Below, piece by piece: positions 52,854 to 61,892 of a DNA stretch of 64,000 nt; positions within the stretch are counted from its first letter, which is position 1, and the number at the start of each line of letters is the position of its first letter. Location: assembly GCA_019638235.1 (NCBI GenBank), contig JAHBUE010000001.1, positions 1,970,492 to 2,034,491 of the forward strand. The letters are read 5' to 3'. Origin of the DNA: Cyclobacteriaceae bacterium (GTDB lineage Bacteria; Bacteroidota; Bacteroidia; Cytophagales; Cyclobacteriaceae). A program made the position numbers and the translations under genes. The notes beneath the pieces were generated by a model. It saw only the letters and a program-made list of their open reading frames with translations, ran no database searches and had not been told where the DNA came from.

Positions 52854-55034
52854 ATGCAACAAAAATACATTATTTCTTTGATTGCGTTTTTATGCTTTTC
52901 CGGTGCCTGGGCGCAACCCGGGGCCCCTTACCTCGACCCGGAACAGCCTTTGGAAACCCGCGTAAACGACCTGCTGGGGCGGTTAACGCTCCAGGAAAAG
53001 GTTTCGCAGATGATGCACGCCAGCCCTGCTATTGAAAGGCTGAACATACCGGCCTACAACTGGTGGAATGAAGCCCTGCACGGTGTTGGCCGGGGCGGAA
53101 TTGCCACTGTTTTTCCGCAAGCCATTGGCATGGGCGCCACGTTTGATGAACACCTTATATATAGAGTGTCGTCCGCCATCTCCGATGAGGCGCGCGCCAT
53201 GTATAACGCGGCTGTCGCAAAAGGCTACCATCAGCAATATGGCGGGCTTACTTTCTGGACACCCAATATTAATATCTTTCGTGACCCTCGTTGGGGACGT
53301 GGGCAGGAAACTTATGGCGAAGACCCTTATCTGATGTCGAGGTTAGGCGTTGCTTTTGTAAAAGGATTGCAAGGCGATAACCCGAACTATTTAAAAACTG
53401 CGGCTTGTGCCAAGCACTTTGCCGTGCATAGCGGGCCGGAAAAACTCAGACATGAATTTAATGCAGTATCATCGCAAAAAGATTTACGCGAAACATATTT
53501 GCCGGCATTCAAAGCGCTTGTAGATGCCAATGTTGAATCGGTAATGTGTGCATACAACAGCACAAACGGTGAGCCGTGTTGCTCCAATAATTTTTTGTTG
53601 AATGATGTTCTCCGTAAGGAATGGGGCTTTACAGGACACATTGTTACGGATTGCTGGGCTATTGCCGATTTTTATAACGGGCACAATGTTGTAGAAACCC
53701 AGGCTGAAGCTGCTGCTATGGTAGTAAAGCAAGGCGTGAGTTTGAATTGTGGTGTGGAGTACGCAGCCTTGATTGAAGCCGTTGAAAAGAAACTTGTTTC
53801 AGAAAAAGAAATTGATGATGCGCTGGCCATTTTGTTGCGCACCCGCTTTAAACTTGGATTACTCGATCCGAAAGAACGAAATCCGTACAACGCCATTTCT
53901 ACCGAAGTTATCAATAGCCCGCAACATCGTGCACTGGCGCGTGAAACCGCGCAGAAATCTATCGTGTTGCTGAAGAACAATGGTGTGTTGCCTTTGCGCA
54001 ACGACCTGAATAAATATTTTATTACAGGCCCGAATGCAGCGAATGTAGAAGTGCTGCTTGGAAATTATTATGGTGTTAACCCGCAAATGGTTACGGTGCT
54101 TGAAGGAATCGCTGCGGCTATAAAACCGGGCAGTCAACTTCAGTATCGCCAGGGAATTATGTTAGACAGGCCCAATGCCAATCCGCAAGACTGGTCGACA
54201 ACGAATGCAAGGAACAGCAATGCAACTTTTTTTGTAATGGGAATAAGCGGCTTGCTGGAAGGCGAAGAAGGTGAGTCTATTGCATCGCCTACGTTTGGCG
54301 ACCGGTTGGATTACAATCTTCCGCAACATCAGATTGAGTATTTGAGGAAATTAAAGGAGGGTCATAACAATCCGGTAATCGCTATTGTTACCGGTGGCAG
54401 CCCCATGAACCTTGCTGAAGTACATGAACTTGCCGATGCCGTGTTGTTGATCTGGTATCCCGGGCAGGAGGGAGGTAATGCTGTTGCTGATATTATTTTT
54501 GGTAATGCTTCTCCTTCGGGAAGATTGCCCATAACGTTTCCGAAATCGCTCAATCAACTTCCGGCATACGAAGATTATTCTATGAAAGGCCGTACTTATC
54601 GTTACATGGAAGAAGAGCCTCTTTACCCGTTTGGGTTTGGATTGAGTTATACGCAGTTTTCTTATTCCGATATTAAACTGTCTGCTACATCAATTAAAAA
54701 GAATCAATCAGTAGAAGTGCAAGTAACGATTACCAATTCGGGTAAGCAAGAGGGGGAAGAAGTTGTGCAACTATACATTACCAACGATAACCCGAAAACG
54801 AAAGCCCCGTTATATTCTCTCTATGGTGTTCAGCGGGTGAAGCTTGCTCCCGGAAGTTCAACAACAGTTAAGTTCGCCATTAGCCCGGATATGTATTCCA
54901 TAGTTAATGATAAAGGAAATAAAATTATTGAATCAGGCAAGGTGAAAGTTTCCGTTGGCGGATCGCTTCCCGGAAATCGAAGCGAGCAATTAGGTGCGAC
55001 AAAATCTATCCAGGCTATATTCACTGTTAAATAA
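52854..55034 (+). CDS. Beta-glycosidase, GH3 family (beta-xylosidase type)
   Basis: 726 residues from ATG 52854, where the signal peptide starts (MQQKYIISLIAFLCFSGAWAQ). An upstream ATG at 52812 adds 14 residues. GH3 domains: the barrel with FWTPNINIFRDPRWGRGQETYGEDP and the nucleophile in IVTDCWAIADF, the C-terminal alpha/beta domain ([15 protein letters not shown]), and an Fn3-like tail. The sequence type fits bacterial beta-xylosidases. It would trim xylo-oligosaccharides freed of glucuronate by GH67. Confidence 0.92.
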   Translation: MQQKYIISLIAFLCFSGAWAQPGAPYLDPEQPLETRVNDLLGRLTLQEKVSQMMHASPAIERLNIPAYNWWNEALHGVGRGGIATVFPQAIGMGATFDEHLIYRVSSAISDEARAMYNAAVAKGYHQQYGGLTFWTPNINIFRDPRWGRGQETYGEDPYLMSRLGVAFVKGLQGDNPNYLKTAACAKHFAVHSGPEKLRHEFNAVSSQKDLRETYLPAFKALVDANVESVMCAYNSTNGEPCCSNNFLLNDVLRKEWGFTGHIVTDCWAIADFYNGHNVVETQAEAAAMVVKQGVSLNCGVEYAALIEAVEKKLVSEKEIDDALAILLRTRFKLGLLDPKERNPYNAISTEVINSPQHRALARETAQKSIVLLKNNGVLPLRNDLNKYFITGPNAANVEVLLGNYYGVNPQMVTVLEGIAAAIKPGSQLQYRQGIMLDRPNANPQDWSTTNARNSNATFFVMGISGLLEGEEGESIASPTFGDRLDYNLPQHQIEYLRKLKEGHNNPVIAIVTGGSPMNLAEVHELADAVLLIWYPGQEGGNAVADIIFGNASPSGRLPITFPKSLNQLPAYEDYSMKGRTYRYMEEEPLYPFGFGLSYTQFSYSDIKLSATSIKKNQSVEVQVTITNSGKQEGEEVVQLYITNDNPKTKAPLYSLYGVQRVKLAPGSSTTVKFAISPDMYSIVNDKGNKIIESGKVKVSVGGSLPGNRSEQLGATKSIQAIFTVK

Positions 55035-55046
55035 TCAGCTTTCTAT

Positions 55047-56672
55047 ATGGAACTTTTTACAACGATTGATTGGGTAGTAATTATACTGTACTTCTTAGTC
55101 ATTGCCGGCATTTCGGTTTGGTCAATGCGCAAGAAAAAAGATTCGCCCCAGGATTATTTCCTGGCGGGGCGTAACATCGGTTGGTTTGTGGTAGGGGCAT
55201 CCATACTCGCATCCAATGTCGGCTCTGAACACGTAGTGGGTCTTGCAGGAACGGCCGCTAACTCCGGGCTGGTGATGGGGCATTACGAACTACATTCCTG
55301 GATATGCCTTTTGTTAGGATGGGTGTTTGTTCCTTTCTATCTGCGGAGCAATGTGTTTACCATGCCCGAGTTTCTCGAACGAAGGTACAACTCAACAGCC
55401 CGATGGTTCTTGTCTATTGTGTCGTTGTTAAGTTATGTACTCACCAAAGTATCGGTAACAGTATTTGCCGGAGCAATTGTGATTGCAGAATTTATGGGCT
55501 TTGATTTCTGGACGAGTGCGCTCGTACTGGTTATACTTACGGGTATTTACACGGTTTTAGGTGGTATGCACGCAGTGGCTTACACTGAGGCTGTGCAGGC
55601 TGTTGTGCTGTTGGCCGGTGCAATTATCCTTACGTTTCTGGGATTAAAAGAATTAGGCGGATGGGATGCTATGATTGCCGCTGCACCTAAAGAAAAACTC
55701 AACATGTTTCCGCCTTTAAGTGATCCTGATTTTCCCTGGGCGGGGATTTTGTTTGCTTCGCCTATTGTTGGTATCTGGTACTGGTGCACCGATCAGTACA
55801 TCGTTCAGCGATGCCTCACTGCTCGTAACGAAAGAGAAGCGAGAAGAGGAACTATCTTCGCTGCTTACCTGAAACTTTTACCGTTCTTTATTTTCCTTAT
55901 ACCAGGACTTATCGCTATGGCCTTAGCCAGTTCAGGAAAGTTAGAGCTGGCAGGAGCTAACCAGGCATTCCCTGCGTTAGTAAAAAATTTATTACCCACC
56001 GGACTAAAAGGTTTGATTGCAGGTGGGTTGTTGGCGGCTTTGATGAGTTCGCTGGCTTCGGTATTTAATTCGTGCTCAACACTTTTTACGATGGATATTT
56101 ATCAGAAGGTAAGACCTCAAACATCTGAAAAGAAACTTGTGCTTGTAGGCAGAATTGCCACCGGGGTAGTGGTGGTGTTAGGCATACTTTGGATACCCGT
56201 GATGAGCGGAATTTCAGGAGTGCTGTACGAGTATCTTCAAAAAGTTCAGTCTTATCTGGCTCCCCCTATTGCCGCAGTTTTCCTGTTGGGTGTTTTTTAT
56301 AAGCGGATCAATTCAACAGGAGCATTGGCTGCATTGATTGGCGGGTTTGTTATTGGTGCGTTAAGGATAGCACTTGAGTTAACGAGAGATTCACTTTCTG
56401 GATTTCTGTATGAATTTGCTACGCTTAACTTCCTTTACTTCTGCATCATTCTTTTTGTAGTAAGCATTCTCGTGCTGATTGTGGTTAGCCTGTTGAGCGA
56501 AAAGCCTTCGGACGAGCAATTAAACGGACTTACTTATGCTACTACTGTTGCTGAAGACAGAGCAAAGTCGAGAGCAAGTTGGACAACATCTGATTTAGTG
56601 CTGTCGGTGCTGGTGGTTGTTATCATCGTTGGCATATTCATGTACTTCTCACCTTTGGGTGTGGGCGGATAA
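55047..56672 (+). CDS. Sodium:solute symporter (SSS/SGLT family)
   Basis: 541 residues with about 13-14 membrane helices. DYFLAGRNIGWFVVGASILASNVGSEHVVGLAGTAANSG carries the SSS signature. GLIAGGLLAALMSSLASVFNSCSTLFTMDIY contains the conserved Na2-site serines. It imports a sugar or uronate with Na+ across the inner membrane. Here xylose, a xylo-oligomer product or glucuronate are plausible. It follows GH3 by 12 nt. Confidence 0.93.
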   Translation: MELFTTIDWVVIILYFLVIAGISVWSMRKKKDSPQDYFLAGRNIGWFVVGASILASNVGSEHVVGLAGTAANSGLVMGHYELHSWICLLLGWVFVPFYLRSNVFTMPEFLERRYNSTARWFLSIVSLLSYVLTKVSVTVFAGAIVIAEFMGFDFWTSALVLVILTGIYTVLGGMHAVAYTEAVQAVVLLAGAIILTFLGLKELGGWDAMIAAAPKEKLNMFPPLSDPDFPWAGILFASPIVGIWYWCTDQYIVQRCLTARNEREARRGTIFAAYLKLLPFFIFLIPGLIAMALASSGKLELAGANQAFPALVKNLLPTGLKGLIAGGLLAALMSSLASVFNSCSTLFTMDIYQKVRPQTSEKKLVLVGRIATGVVVVLGILWIPVMSGISGVLYEYLQKVQSYLAPPIAAVFLLGVFYKRINSTGALAALIGGFVIGALRIALELTRDSLSGFLYEFATLNFLYFCIILFVVSILVLIVVSLLSEKPSDEQLNGLTYATTVAEDRAKSRASWTTSDLVLSVLVVVIIVGIFMYFSPLGVGG

Positions 56673-56685
56673 AATTGATTGGAAT

Positions 56686-58380
56686 ATGAGAGCGTTATCG
56701 TTCATAATTATTGTTACAACTCTTCTTTGCTCATGTGTTGAAAAACAAAAGCAACAAGAATATTTCACCAACCCCATTCTTGCAGGCTTTTACCCCGACC
56801 CGAGTATCTGTAAAGTTGATGATGACTTTTATCTTGTTACATCAACGTTTGCTTATTATCCCGGCATACCTGTTTTTCATAGCAAAGATTTGGTCGACTG
56901 GAAGCTGATCAGTCACGTAATCAACAAACCGGAGAATTTTAATGTAGAAGGCTCACGAGTTTCAAGAGGTCTTTTTGCGCCTTCTATCCGTTATCACGAT
57001 GGATTATTTTATGTTACCTGTACCCTGGTTGATCGTGGCGGAAATTTTGTATCAACAGCCTCCGACCCGGCAGGCCCCTGGTCAGACCCCGTTTGGGTGC
57101 CTGAAGTTAATGGCATTGATCCTTCCATGTATTTTGATGATGATAAAGCCTATATAATTTATAACAGCATACCGCCTGATGATAAACCGCTGTACGGTGG
57201 ACATCGCACCATACGGATGTATGAATTTGATATTGACAATATGAAAGTAACGGGCGAAGAACATTTGCTTGTGAACGGTGGTGTGGATATTTCAAAGAAT
57301 CCGGTATGGATTGAAGCGCCTCACATCTTTAAGAAAGACGGCTTCTATTATTTGATTTGTGCCGAAGGCGGAACAGCTTATCAGCACTCGGAAGTGGTAT
57401 TCAGGAGTGAATCGGTAACGGGGCCGTACATTCCGTACGATAAAAATCCGATACTGACGCAACGCCATCTCGACCCGGAAAGAGAGAACCCGATCACGAC
57501 TGCCGGTCATGCCGATTTTGTGGAATTGGATAATGGAGAATGGTGGGCTGTGTTTTTGGCTTGCCGTCCGTATACCGGTAAGGAGTATTTTAATACGGGA
57601 AGGGAAACGTTTCTTGCCCCGGTAAAATGGATTGACGGCTGGCCGGTAATCAATCCCGATTTTGAAGAAGTGCAATATACCTACCCGCTGCCGCTTGCGC
57701 GTTCAAATGAAGTAACACGACCATACAGTGGTAATTTTACATTCAGGGATGAGTTTGATTCGGATGCGCTTGCTATTGACTGGATGTTTCTGCGTGCCCC
57801 AAAAGAAAAATGGTATAACCTTACCGATAAACCGGGATGGCTTTCCATACAGGCACGGCCTGAAACCTGCATGGAAAAAGTTAATGCGAGTTTTATCGGT
57901 CATCGCCAGCAACACCTTACGGGCAGCGCGCGTGTTTCATTACAGTTTGATGCGCAGGCCGAAAACGAAAAAGCCGGTTTGCTGATCTTCCAGAATGAAG
58001 ACCATTTTTATTACCTCTGCAAATCGGTGGATAATGAAAAACCGGTTGTGCAGTTGTACCAGTCCGTAGCCGGAGATTCAACGATGGCGCTGATGGTATC
58101 AGAAGAAATTAAACAGCGTTCGGAAACCATACAGTTAAAGATTTCATCTGACCGCGATCAGTATTCATTTTACTACGCACTTCCGGGCGGGGAGTGGGTG
58201 AGCCTGAAATCAGGACTTGATGCCAGATTTCTCAGCACACAATCAGCCGGTGGATTTGTAGGCTGCGTATATGCGATGTATGCCACTTCATCAGGGCAGG
58301 AGAGTACGACCAAAGCCTACTTCGACTGGTTTGACTACCGGGGCGAGGATGAGGTGTATAGGGAGTTGAGGGATAATTGA
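56686..58380 (+). CDS. GH43-family glycosidase, lipoprotein
   Basis: 564 residues from ATG 56686 (MRALSFIIIVTTLLCSC, lipobox). The frame is open upstream into the symporter gene, but the signal marks the start. GH43 acids sit in FYPDPSICKVDDDFYLVTS, GIDPSMYFDDDKAYIIY and IEAPHIFKKDGFYYLICAEGG. A C-terminal beta-sandwich ends FDWFDYRGEDEVY. Likely a beta-xylosidase or arabinofuranosidase. A copy of this gene's tail is found at 60009-60062, beyond the hip genes. Confidence 0.92.
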   Translation: MRALSFIIIVTTLLCSCVEKQKQQEYFTNPILAGFYPDPSICKVDDDFYLVTSTFAYYPGIPVFHSKDLVDWKLISHVINKPENFNVEGSRVSRGLFAPSIRYHDGLFYVTCTLVDRGGNFVSTASDPAGPWSDPVWVPEVNGIDPSMYFDDDKAYIIYNSIPPDDKPLYGGHRTIRMYEFDIDNMKVTGEEHLLVNGGVDISKNPVWIEAPHIFKKDGFYYLICAEGGTAYQHSEVVFRSESVTGPYIPYDKNPILTQRHLDPERENPITTAGHADFVELDNGEWWAVFLACRPYTGKEYFNTGRETFLAPVKWIDGWPVINPDFEEVQYTYPLPLARSNEVTRPYSGNFTFRDEFDSDALAIDWMFLRAPKEKWYNLTDKPGWLSIQARPETCMEKVNASFIGHRQQHLTGSARVSLQFDAQAENEKAGLLIFQNEDHFYYLCKSVDNEKPVVQLYQSVAGDSTMALMVSEEIKQRSETIQLKISSDRDQYSFYYALPGGEWVSLKSGLDARFLSTQSAGGFVGCVYAMYATSSGQESTTKAYFDWFDYRGEDEVYRELRDN

Positions 58381-58383
58381 CAG

Positions 58384-59379
58384 TTATGCGAACAACTTTT
58401 TATGTTTTGAGTTGAGTAGCTCAATGTAATTCTTCTGCATTTTTTTTGATAGAAAACTTTGTTGAATAACGGCAATCCAGTTGACTAAAATTTTGTCAAA
58501 CCGATTGTAAATAGCTTGTAGCGACTTTTCATTTATTTTTAAAGATGCCGCTAAAGCATTAAAATCACTTAATTTCAGGTTGCTCCTTTTTCCGTTAATA
58601 GTTAATGCCGACTCTTCTTTATCGTTTGGAATTACCAAAGCCGTGCTCAGTAAATCATACGCAGGAGAAAATTCATATTCGCCTAATACATTCTCCATTA
58701 AAGAGAAATTTTTAAGGTGCATATCGGCATTGCCTGTCAGGTAGCTGAATATAACCAACTCAAACAAGCGTTGTACTTCAAAGCCTTTATTGCTTGTAAA
58801 TTGATGAGTCAGTTTACCGATTTTTTCTATTGAACCCCTGTATTTGTGCTCGGTTAGATTTTCACTTAACTGACAGAAATCTTCAACAGCAATCTTTTGA
58901 ACCCGGACTGAGTTTGCCGAAGTGTTTCGGTCAAAACGTTTGGTTAAATAAGCTAATTCTCCGGAGCTTAACCGAATCAAAGAATGACTGGCTGTTTTAA
59001 TTTTTACCAAGTCAGCGAGGTGCATGGTTACGTCTTCATTTTCCGGTAATTCGGAATACTGAGAAGATGGCGGTTTCAAAATATAATCGCCTTGTAAACC
59101 CACGATTGTTAACCGGGATGTGCCTTTATGTTTTTCTAAATTCAATGATAATTTGGGCTGAACTCCTGTTACCGCTACACGTTTAATCACGATTTGCTTC
59201 GCTAATTCTTCTAATTGCGTTAAACCGAAATCAATTACTGGTGGTATGGTTGTGCCAAACATTTTTTTTACACAAGATGAATGAAAGTCCTGCTCTTGCC
59301 TGCCCCTGCTAAGGCGGGGCAGGCTGGCAGATACAGTGTTTTTATTTAGTGGTTGATAACAATACAGGCACTTTCTCAT
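58384..59379 (-). CDS. HipT-like kinase (C-terminal HipA domain as separate protein)
   Basis: 331 residues. The start CLYCYQPL...DFHSSCVKKMFG is the short Cys/His N-terminus of split HipA kinases. TGVQPKLSLNLEKH, LKPPSSQYSELPENE, GNADMHLKNFSLM (catalytic Asp/Asn) and SPAYDLLST form the Ser/Thr kinase core. HipA/HipT toxins phosphorylate aminoacyl-tRNA synthetases and induce dormancy. Residues ~19-28 are encoded by a palindrome (59298-59324) and look like an in-frame insertion. The gene overlaps HipS by 4 nt. Confidence 0.9.
   Translation of the reverse strand: MRKCLYCYQPLNKNTVSASLPRLSRGRQEQDFHSSCVKKMFGTTIPPVIDFGLTQLEELAKQIVIKRVAVTGVQPKLSLNLEKHKGTSRLTIVGLQGDYILKPPSSQYSELPENEDVTMHLADLVKIKTASHSLIRLSSGELAYLTKRFDRNTSANSVRVQKIAVEDFCQLSENLTEHKYRGSIEKIGKLTHQFTSNKGFEVQRLFELVIFSYLTGNADMHLKNFSLMENVLGEYEFSPAYDLLSTALVIPNDKEESALTINGKRSNLKLSDFNALAASLKINEKSLQAIYNRFDKILVNWIAVIQQSFLSKKMQKNYIELLNSKHKKLFA
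59298..59324. repeat. REP-like palindrome embedded in the hipT coding sequence
   Basis: GCCTGCCCC (59298-59306) and GGGGCAGGC (59316-59324) are perfect inverted copies around a 9-nt centre. The block is much more GC-rich than the surrounding gene. It falls between the CYQPL and DFHSSC segments of HipT and keeps the frame. Confidence 0.75.
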
Positions 59380-59702
59380 ACTTCATCTTCTTTAGGCGAA
59401 ACAGATACACACCCTATACAATCTTTACACAACGTAAGCAATAATCCGAACCGGTCGCTTTGATTAATCTTCCAATTAGTTACAGCAATATTCAACAACC
59501 AGCCTTCAGGAATCAGTCCGTCAAAAAATGGGAACAGCACTTTACTTTCATAAGGTTGTTTTTGCAATGGCAGCGTTAGGCTAACGGGTTTTGATTGGGC
59601 GTTGTTGAAATATTTTTCATCATATTGAAAAGCATATCCATCATCACTTTCGGTAATAATTCCCGCTAATATGTCTTTATAGAAAACCTGCGCTTGTCTC
59701 AT
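59376..59702 (-). CDS. HipS-like small subunit (HipA N-subdomain 1)
   Basis: 108 residues. AGIITESDDGYAFQYDEKYF, PVSLTLPLQKQPYES and FPFFDGLIPEGWLLNI match the first subdomain of HipA. RFGLLLTLCKDCIGCVSV follows. In HipBST systems the small protein HipS acts as the antitoxin. It starts within the last 4 nt of hipB and overlaps hipT, giving strict translational coupling. Confidence 0.88.
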   Translation of the reverse strand: MRQAQVFYKDILAGIITESDDGYAFQYDEKYFNNAQSKPVSLTLPLQKQPYESKVLFPFFDGLIPEGWLLNIAVTNWKINQSDRFGLLLTLCKDCIGCVSVSPKEDEV

Positions 59703-59905
59703 ACTTCAATTTTTTTATTAACCCCCAACTCACAACCAAATAATGCCAACACCTGGTTTACTTTATCTACACGAACCGATTGTTTTCCCTGTTCCAGTTC
59801 ACGCAGAAACCGAAGTCCAACACCTGTACGCTCTGCTAATTCGGGCTGAGTGAGTTTAAGCTGTTTTCTTTTCTCTTTAATGAAGCCTGAAAGTGAAGTA
59901 TTCAT
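59699..59905 (-). CDS. HipB-like Xre-type repressor
   Basis: 68 residues with a helix-turn-helix: KRKQLKLTQPELAERTGVGLRFLRELEQGK, then VDKVNQVLALFGCEL. It would bind the three palindromes directly upstream and repress the operon. It is the first gene of hipB-hipS-hipT. Confidence 0.9.
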   Translation of the reverse strand: MNTSLSGFIKEKRKQLKLTQPELAERTGVGLRFLRELEQGKQSVRVDKVNQVLALFGCELGVNKKIEV

Positions 59906-59910
59906 ATTTG

Positions 59911-60006
59911 TACCCTTTAGGGTATAAATATATGAATTATAATAAAATTATACCTTATCGGGTATAAAATTTATTATTTACAATAAATTATACCCGGAAG
60001 GGTATA
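59911..60006. promoter_or_regulatory. Three HipB operators at exact 40-bp spacing
   Basis: TACCCTTTAGGGTA (59911-59924), TATACCTTATCGGGTATA (59949-59966) and TATACCCGGAAGGGTATA (59989-60006) are palindromes with the shared core TACC-N-GGTA. Their centres are 40 bp apart each time, close to four helical turns. The first lies 6 nt before the hipB start codon. Confidence 0.85.
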
Positions 60007-60008
60007 AT

Positions 60009-60062
60009 GCTATTGACTGGTTTGAATATCAGGGTGATGACGATATATATATAAGGAGTTGA
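60009..60062 (+). pseudogene. C-terminal remnant of a second GH43 gene
   Basis: The frame reads AIDWFEYQGDDDIYIRS and then stops. This parallels FDWFDYRGEDEVYRELRDN, the end of the intact GH43 gene at 58320-58380, on the same strand. Nothing else of this second copy remains. The hipB-hipS-hipT genes and operators lie exactly between the intact end and this fragment. Confidence 0.75.
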
Positions 60063-60199
60063 GTAAAAATAAAAGCATTAGTGAAGGGAGCGGAACTTTC
60101 AACTCTGACGACCATGAACAAGACCTTAAACGAGGTAATTTTTTTCATACAATAGACTTTCTTCTCCCTGTTATCATCATTATCTTAAAAAAGATATTT

Positions 60200-60616
60200 A
60201 TGAGAACCGTTTTACTGTTTTTCACATGGACGTTCGTGTATAACGCTGTGTGGTCGCAATCCTGCACTATACCTCAGCCGTTGACAAAAGAACAAAAGGA
60301 AATGGTAAGGGGCGAGTGGCATGGGCACTACGAGCTTAATGCTGTAAAGACGGCATTTACCGTTTCAATAGATTTTGACGATGATTCAAATTTAGCTGAA
60401 ATCTCAAACCCGCCACTCAAGGGAAATGTTTCACATGAGGAATACCGCTTCTGCGGAGCAGGGGCATTTCATTTTAAAAAAGTTGTGCCCGGTGGTTTCT
60501 TTGAATTTGATGGCGTACCCCAGGGAAGTTCTATGGATGGTACGCTGGTTGTGTTGGTTGGAGATGTCAAAAAGACCGGCAAATTTTCCCTTGAAAAGAA
60601 GGGGGCAAGTCATTGA
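60200..60616 (+). CDS. Small exported protein of unknown function
   Basis: 138 residues from ATG 60200 with a signal peptide (VLLFFTWTFVYNAVWSQ). The frame is open further upstream, but only the downstream part looks like protein. The mature part (CTIPQPLTKEQKEMVRGEWHGHYELN, then beta-rich sequence with FDDDSNLAEISNPPLKG) resembles lipocalin-like or extracellular binding folds, without a family I can name. No clear functional link to neighbours. Confidence 0.6.
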   Translation: MRTVLLFFTWTFVYNAVWSQSCTIPQPLTKEQKEMVRGEWHGHYELNAVKTAFTVSIDFDDDSNLAEISNPPLKGNVSHEEYRFCGAGAFHFKKVVPGGFFEFDGVPQGSSMDGTLVVLVGDVKKTGKFSLEKKGASH

Positions 60617-60651
60617 AGTATGGAGTTAAACTTCAGTTGCTAATCGGGAGA

Positions 60652-60807
60652 TTATTTGGATTTCAGATTTTTGATTCTTTCTCTCGAAGACGTGAACTCC
60701 TTCCCATTGTTCAGCCGGAGAATGTATTTGTTGTTTTCCCAGTACGAATAGTTTTTCAGGTAATTCAGGTTAATGATTACTCCCCGATTTACCCTGAAAA
60801 ATGCTTT
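60652..60807 (-). pseudogene. C-terminal remnant of a LytTR-type response regulator
   Basis: About 52 residues: AFFRVNRGVIINLNYLKNY, then NKYILRLNNGKEFTSSRERIKNLKSK. This is the second half of a LytTR DNA-binding domain. The frame continues to 60891 but the extra residues do not resemble the family, and the receiver domain is absent. No LytS kinase is nearby. Confidence 0.6.
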
Positions 60808-60930
60808 TCTCGACTGGGCATCTGCCGAACAATCTTGAGCAGGGAATCCCACTGGCTCAAATACTATTAAACCGGGCGATTGATTCGACATTGGTTTTTG
60901 ATGTCGGGATTACGTTTTAAAGCCTATATA

Positions 60931-61791
60931 TCACCGAATCATATATCTTGTATGACTTAATTCCGCCCAATCAACAAAATCATATTCAGTGAAATTTGTT
61001 TCCCACTGTTCTCCTGTTCCCTCTGGAATATAGAACACAATAGTATGTTTAGCCCCGTTAACGTAGTTTTCAAATTGGTATTCATTCATTGTTTCTATCC
61101 AATCTGCCTGATAGTTCTTATTTTCCATGTCATACAACCTAATAAAAACAACGATATTGGCGTTATACCAATGCAAATGACCTGTAACCCACGAATCAGT
61201 GGTGTATGATTTGGCTTTCAGGTTAGTTATGATGGATTGAAGGACATCAGTATCTGCTGCGAGAGAAGATAAATATGTTCCGTTTTCAATTTGCTTTACA
61301 CCAAACTCAAGCGAGTTAATAAAATCAAACACTTCGTTTATGTCAGTGTACTTTGTTTTTACATGAATGGCGTCTTGTTTATAATAAACGTAGCCTGTTA
61401 TTTGCGAATAGGCAATCATATTATCAACTACCGCAAAATCAAGCGTAAGCTCTCTGATTACTTCTTTATCATTAACATGAATAGCAATTCCATTCATCTG
61501 TTCATGCCCCGATGTTAAATCTAGCGCATACAAAATCGTGGCATTAACGTTACAAGGAAATGAGTTTAACCATGCTTTTAATGATTCAAATGTTTGTTCC
61601 TTGCTTGTGCCATCAGGAAGTTTAGCTAAAAATTGATTGATAACGGGGATTGATTTATCGATATTCTCCAGGTTGAGATTCGAACAAAAATCTACATCAT
61701 CAGTAAATTCCATTTCGCGGTCTATGCTGCATGAGGAAACACCTATCGCTAACACCAGCAGGATTAATGCGTTTTTCCAAGTGTTTTTCAT
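60931..61791 (-). CDS. Lipoprotein of unknown function
   Basis: 286 residues from the ATG at 61791 (MKNTWKNALILLVLAIGVSSC, lipobox). The longer frame reaching 61923 runs into the GH105 3' end and is not convincing. The mature protein is acidic with aromatic-rich segments (WVTGHLHWYNANIVVFIRLYD). No known domain was recognised. It is 102 nt downstream of the GH105 gene and probably co-transcribed. Confidence 0.65.
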   Translation of the reverse strand: MKNTWKNALILLVLAIGVSSCSIDREMEFTDDVDFCSNLNLENIDKSIPVINQFLAKLPDGTSKEQTFESLKAWLNSFPCNVNATILYALDLTSGHEQMNGIAIHVNDKEVIRELTLDFAVVDNMIAYSQITGYVYYKQDAIHVKTKYTDINEVFDFINSLEFGVKQIENGTYLSSLAADTDVLQSIITNLKAKSYTTDSWVTGHLHWYNANIVVFIRLYDMENKNYQADWIETMNEYQFENYVNGAKHTIVFYIPEGTGEQWETNFTEYDFVDWAELSHTRYMIR

Positions 61792-61892
61792 ACCAGTCAA
61801 TTTTTGCGTTGTCGGCTCGGTTGACGATAACTTGTTCAGATACCAAACAAAAATAAATAGATCCTCCAAAAATACCAACTTTGTAATAAGCC

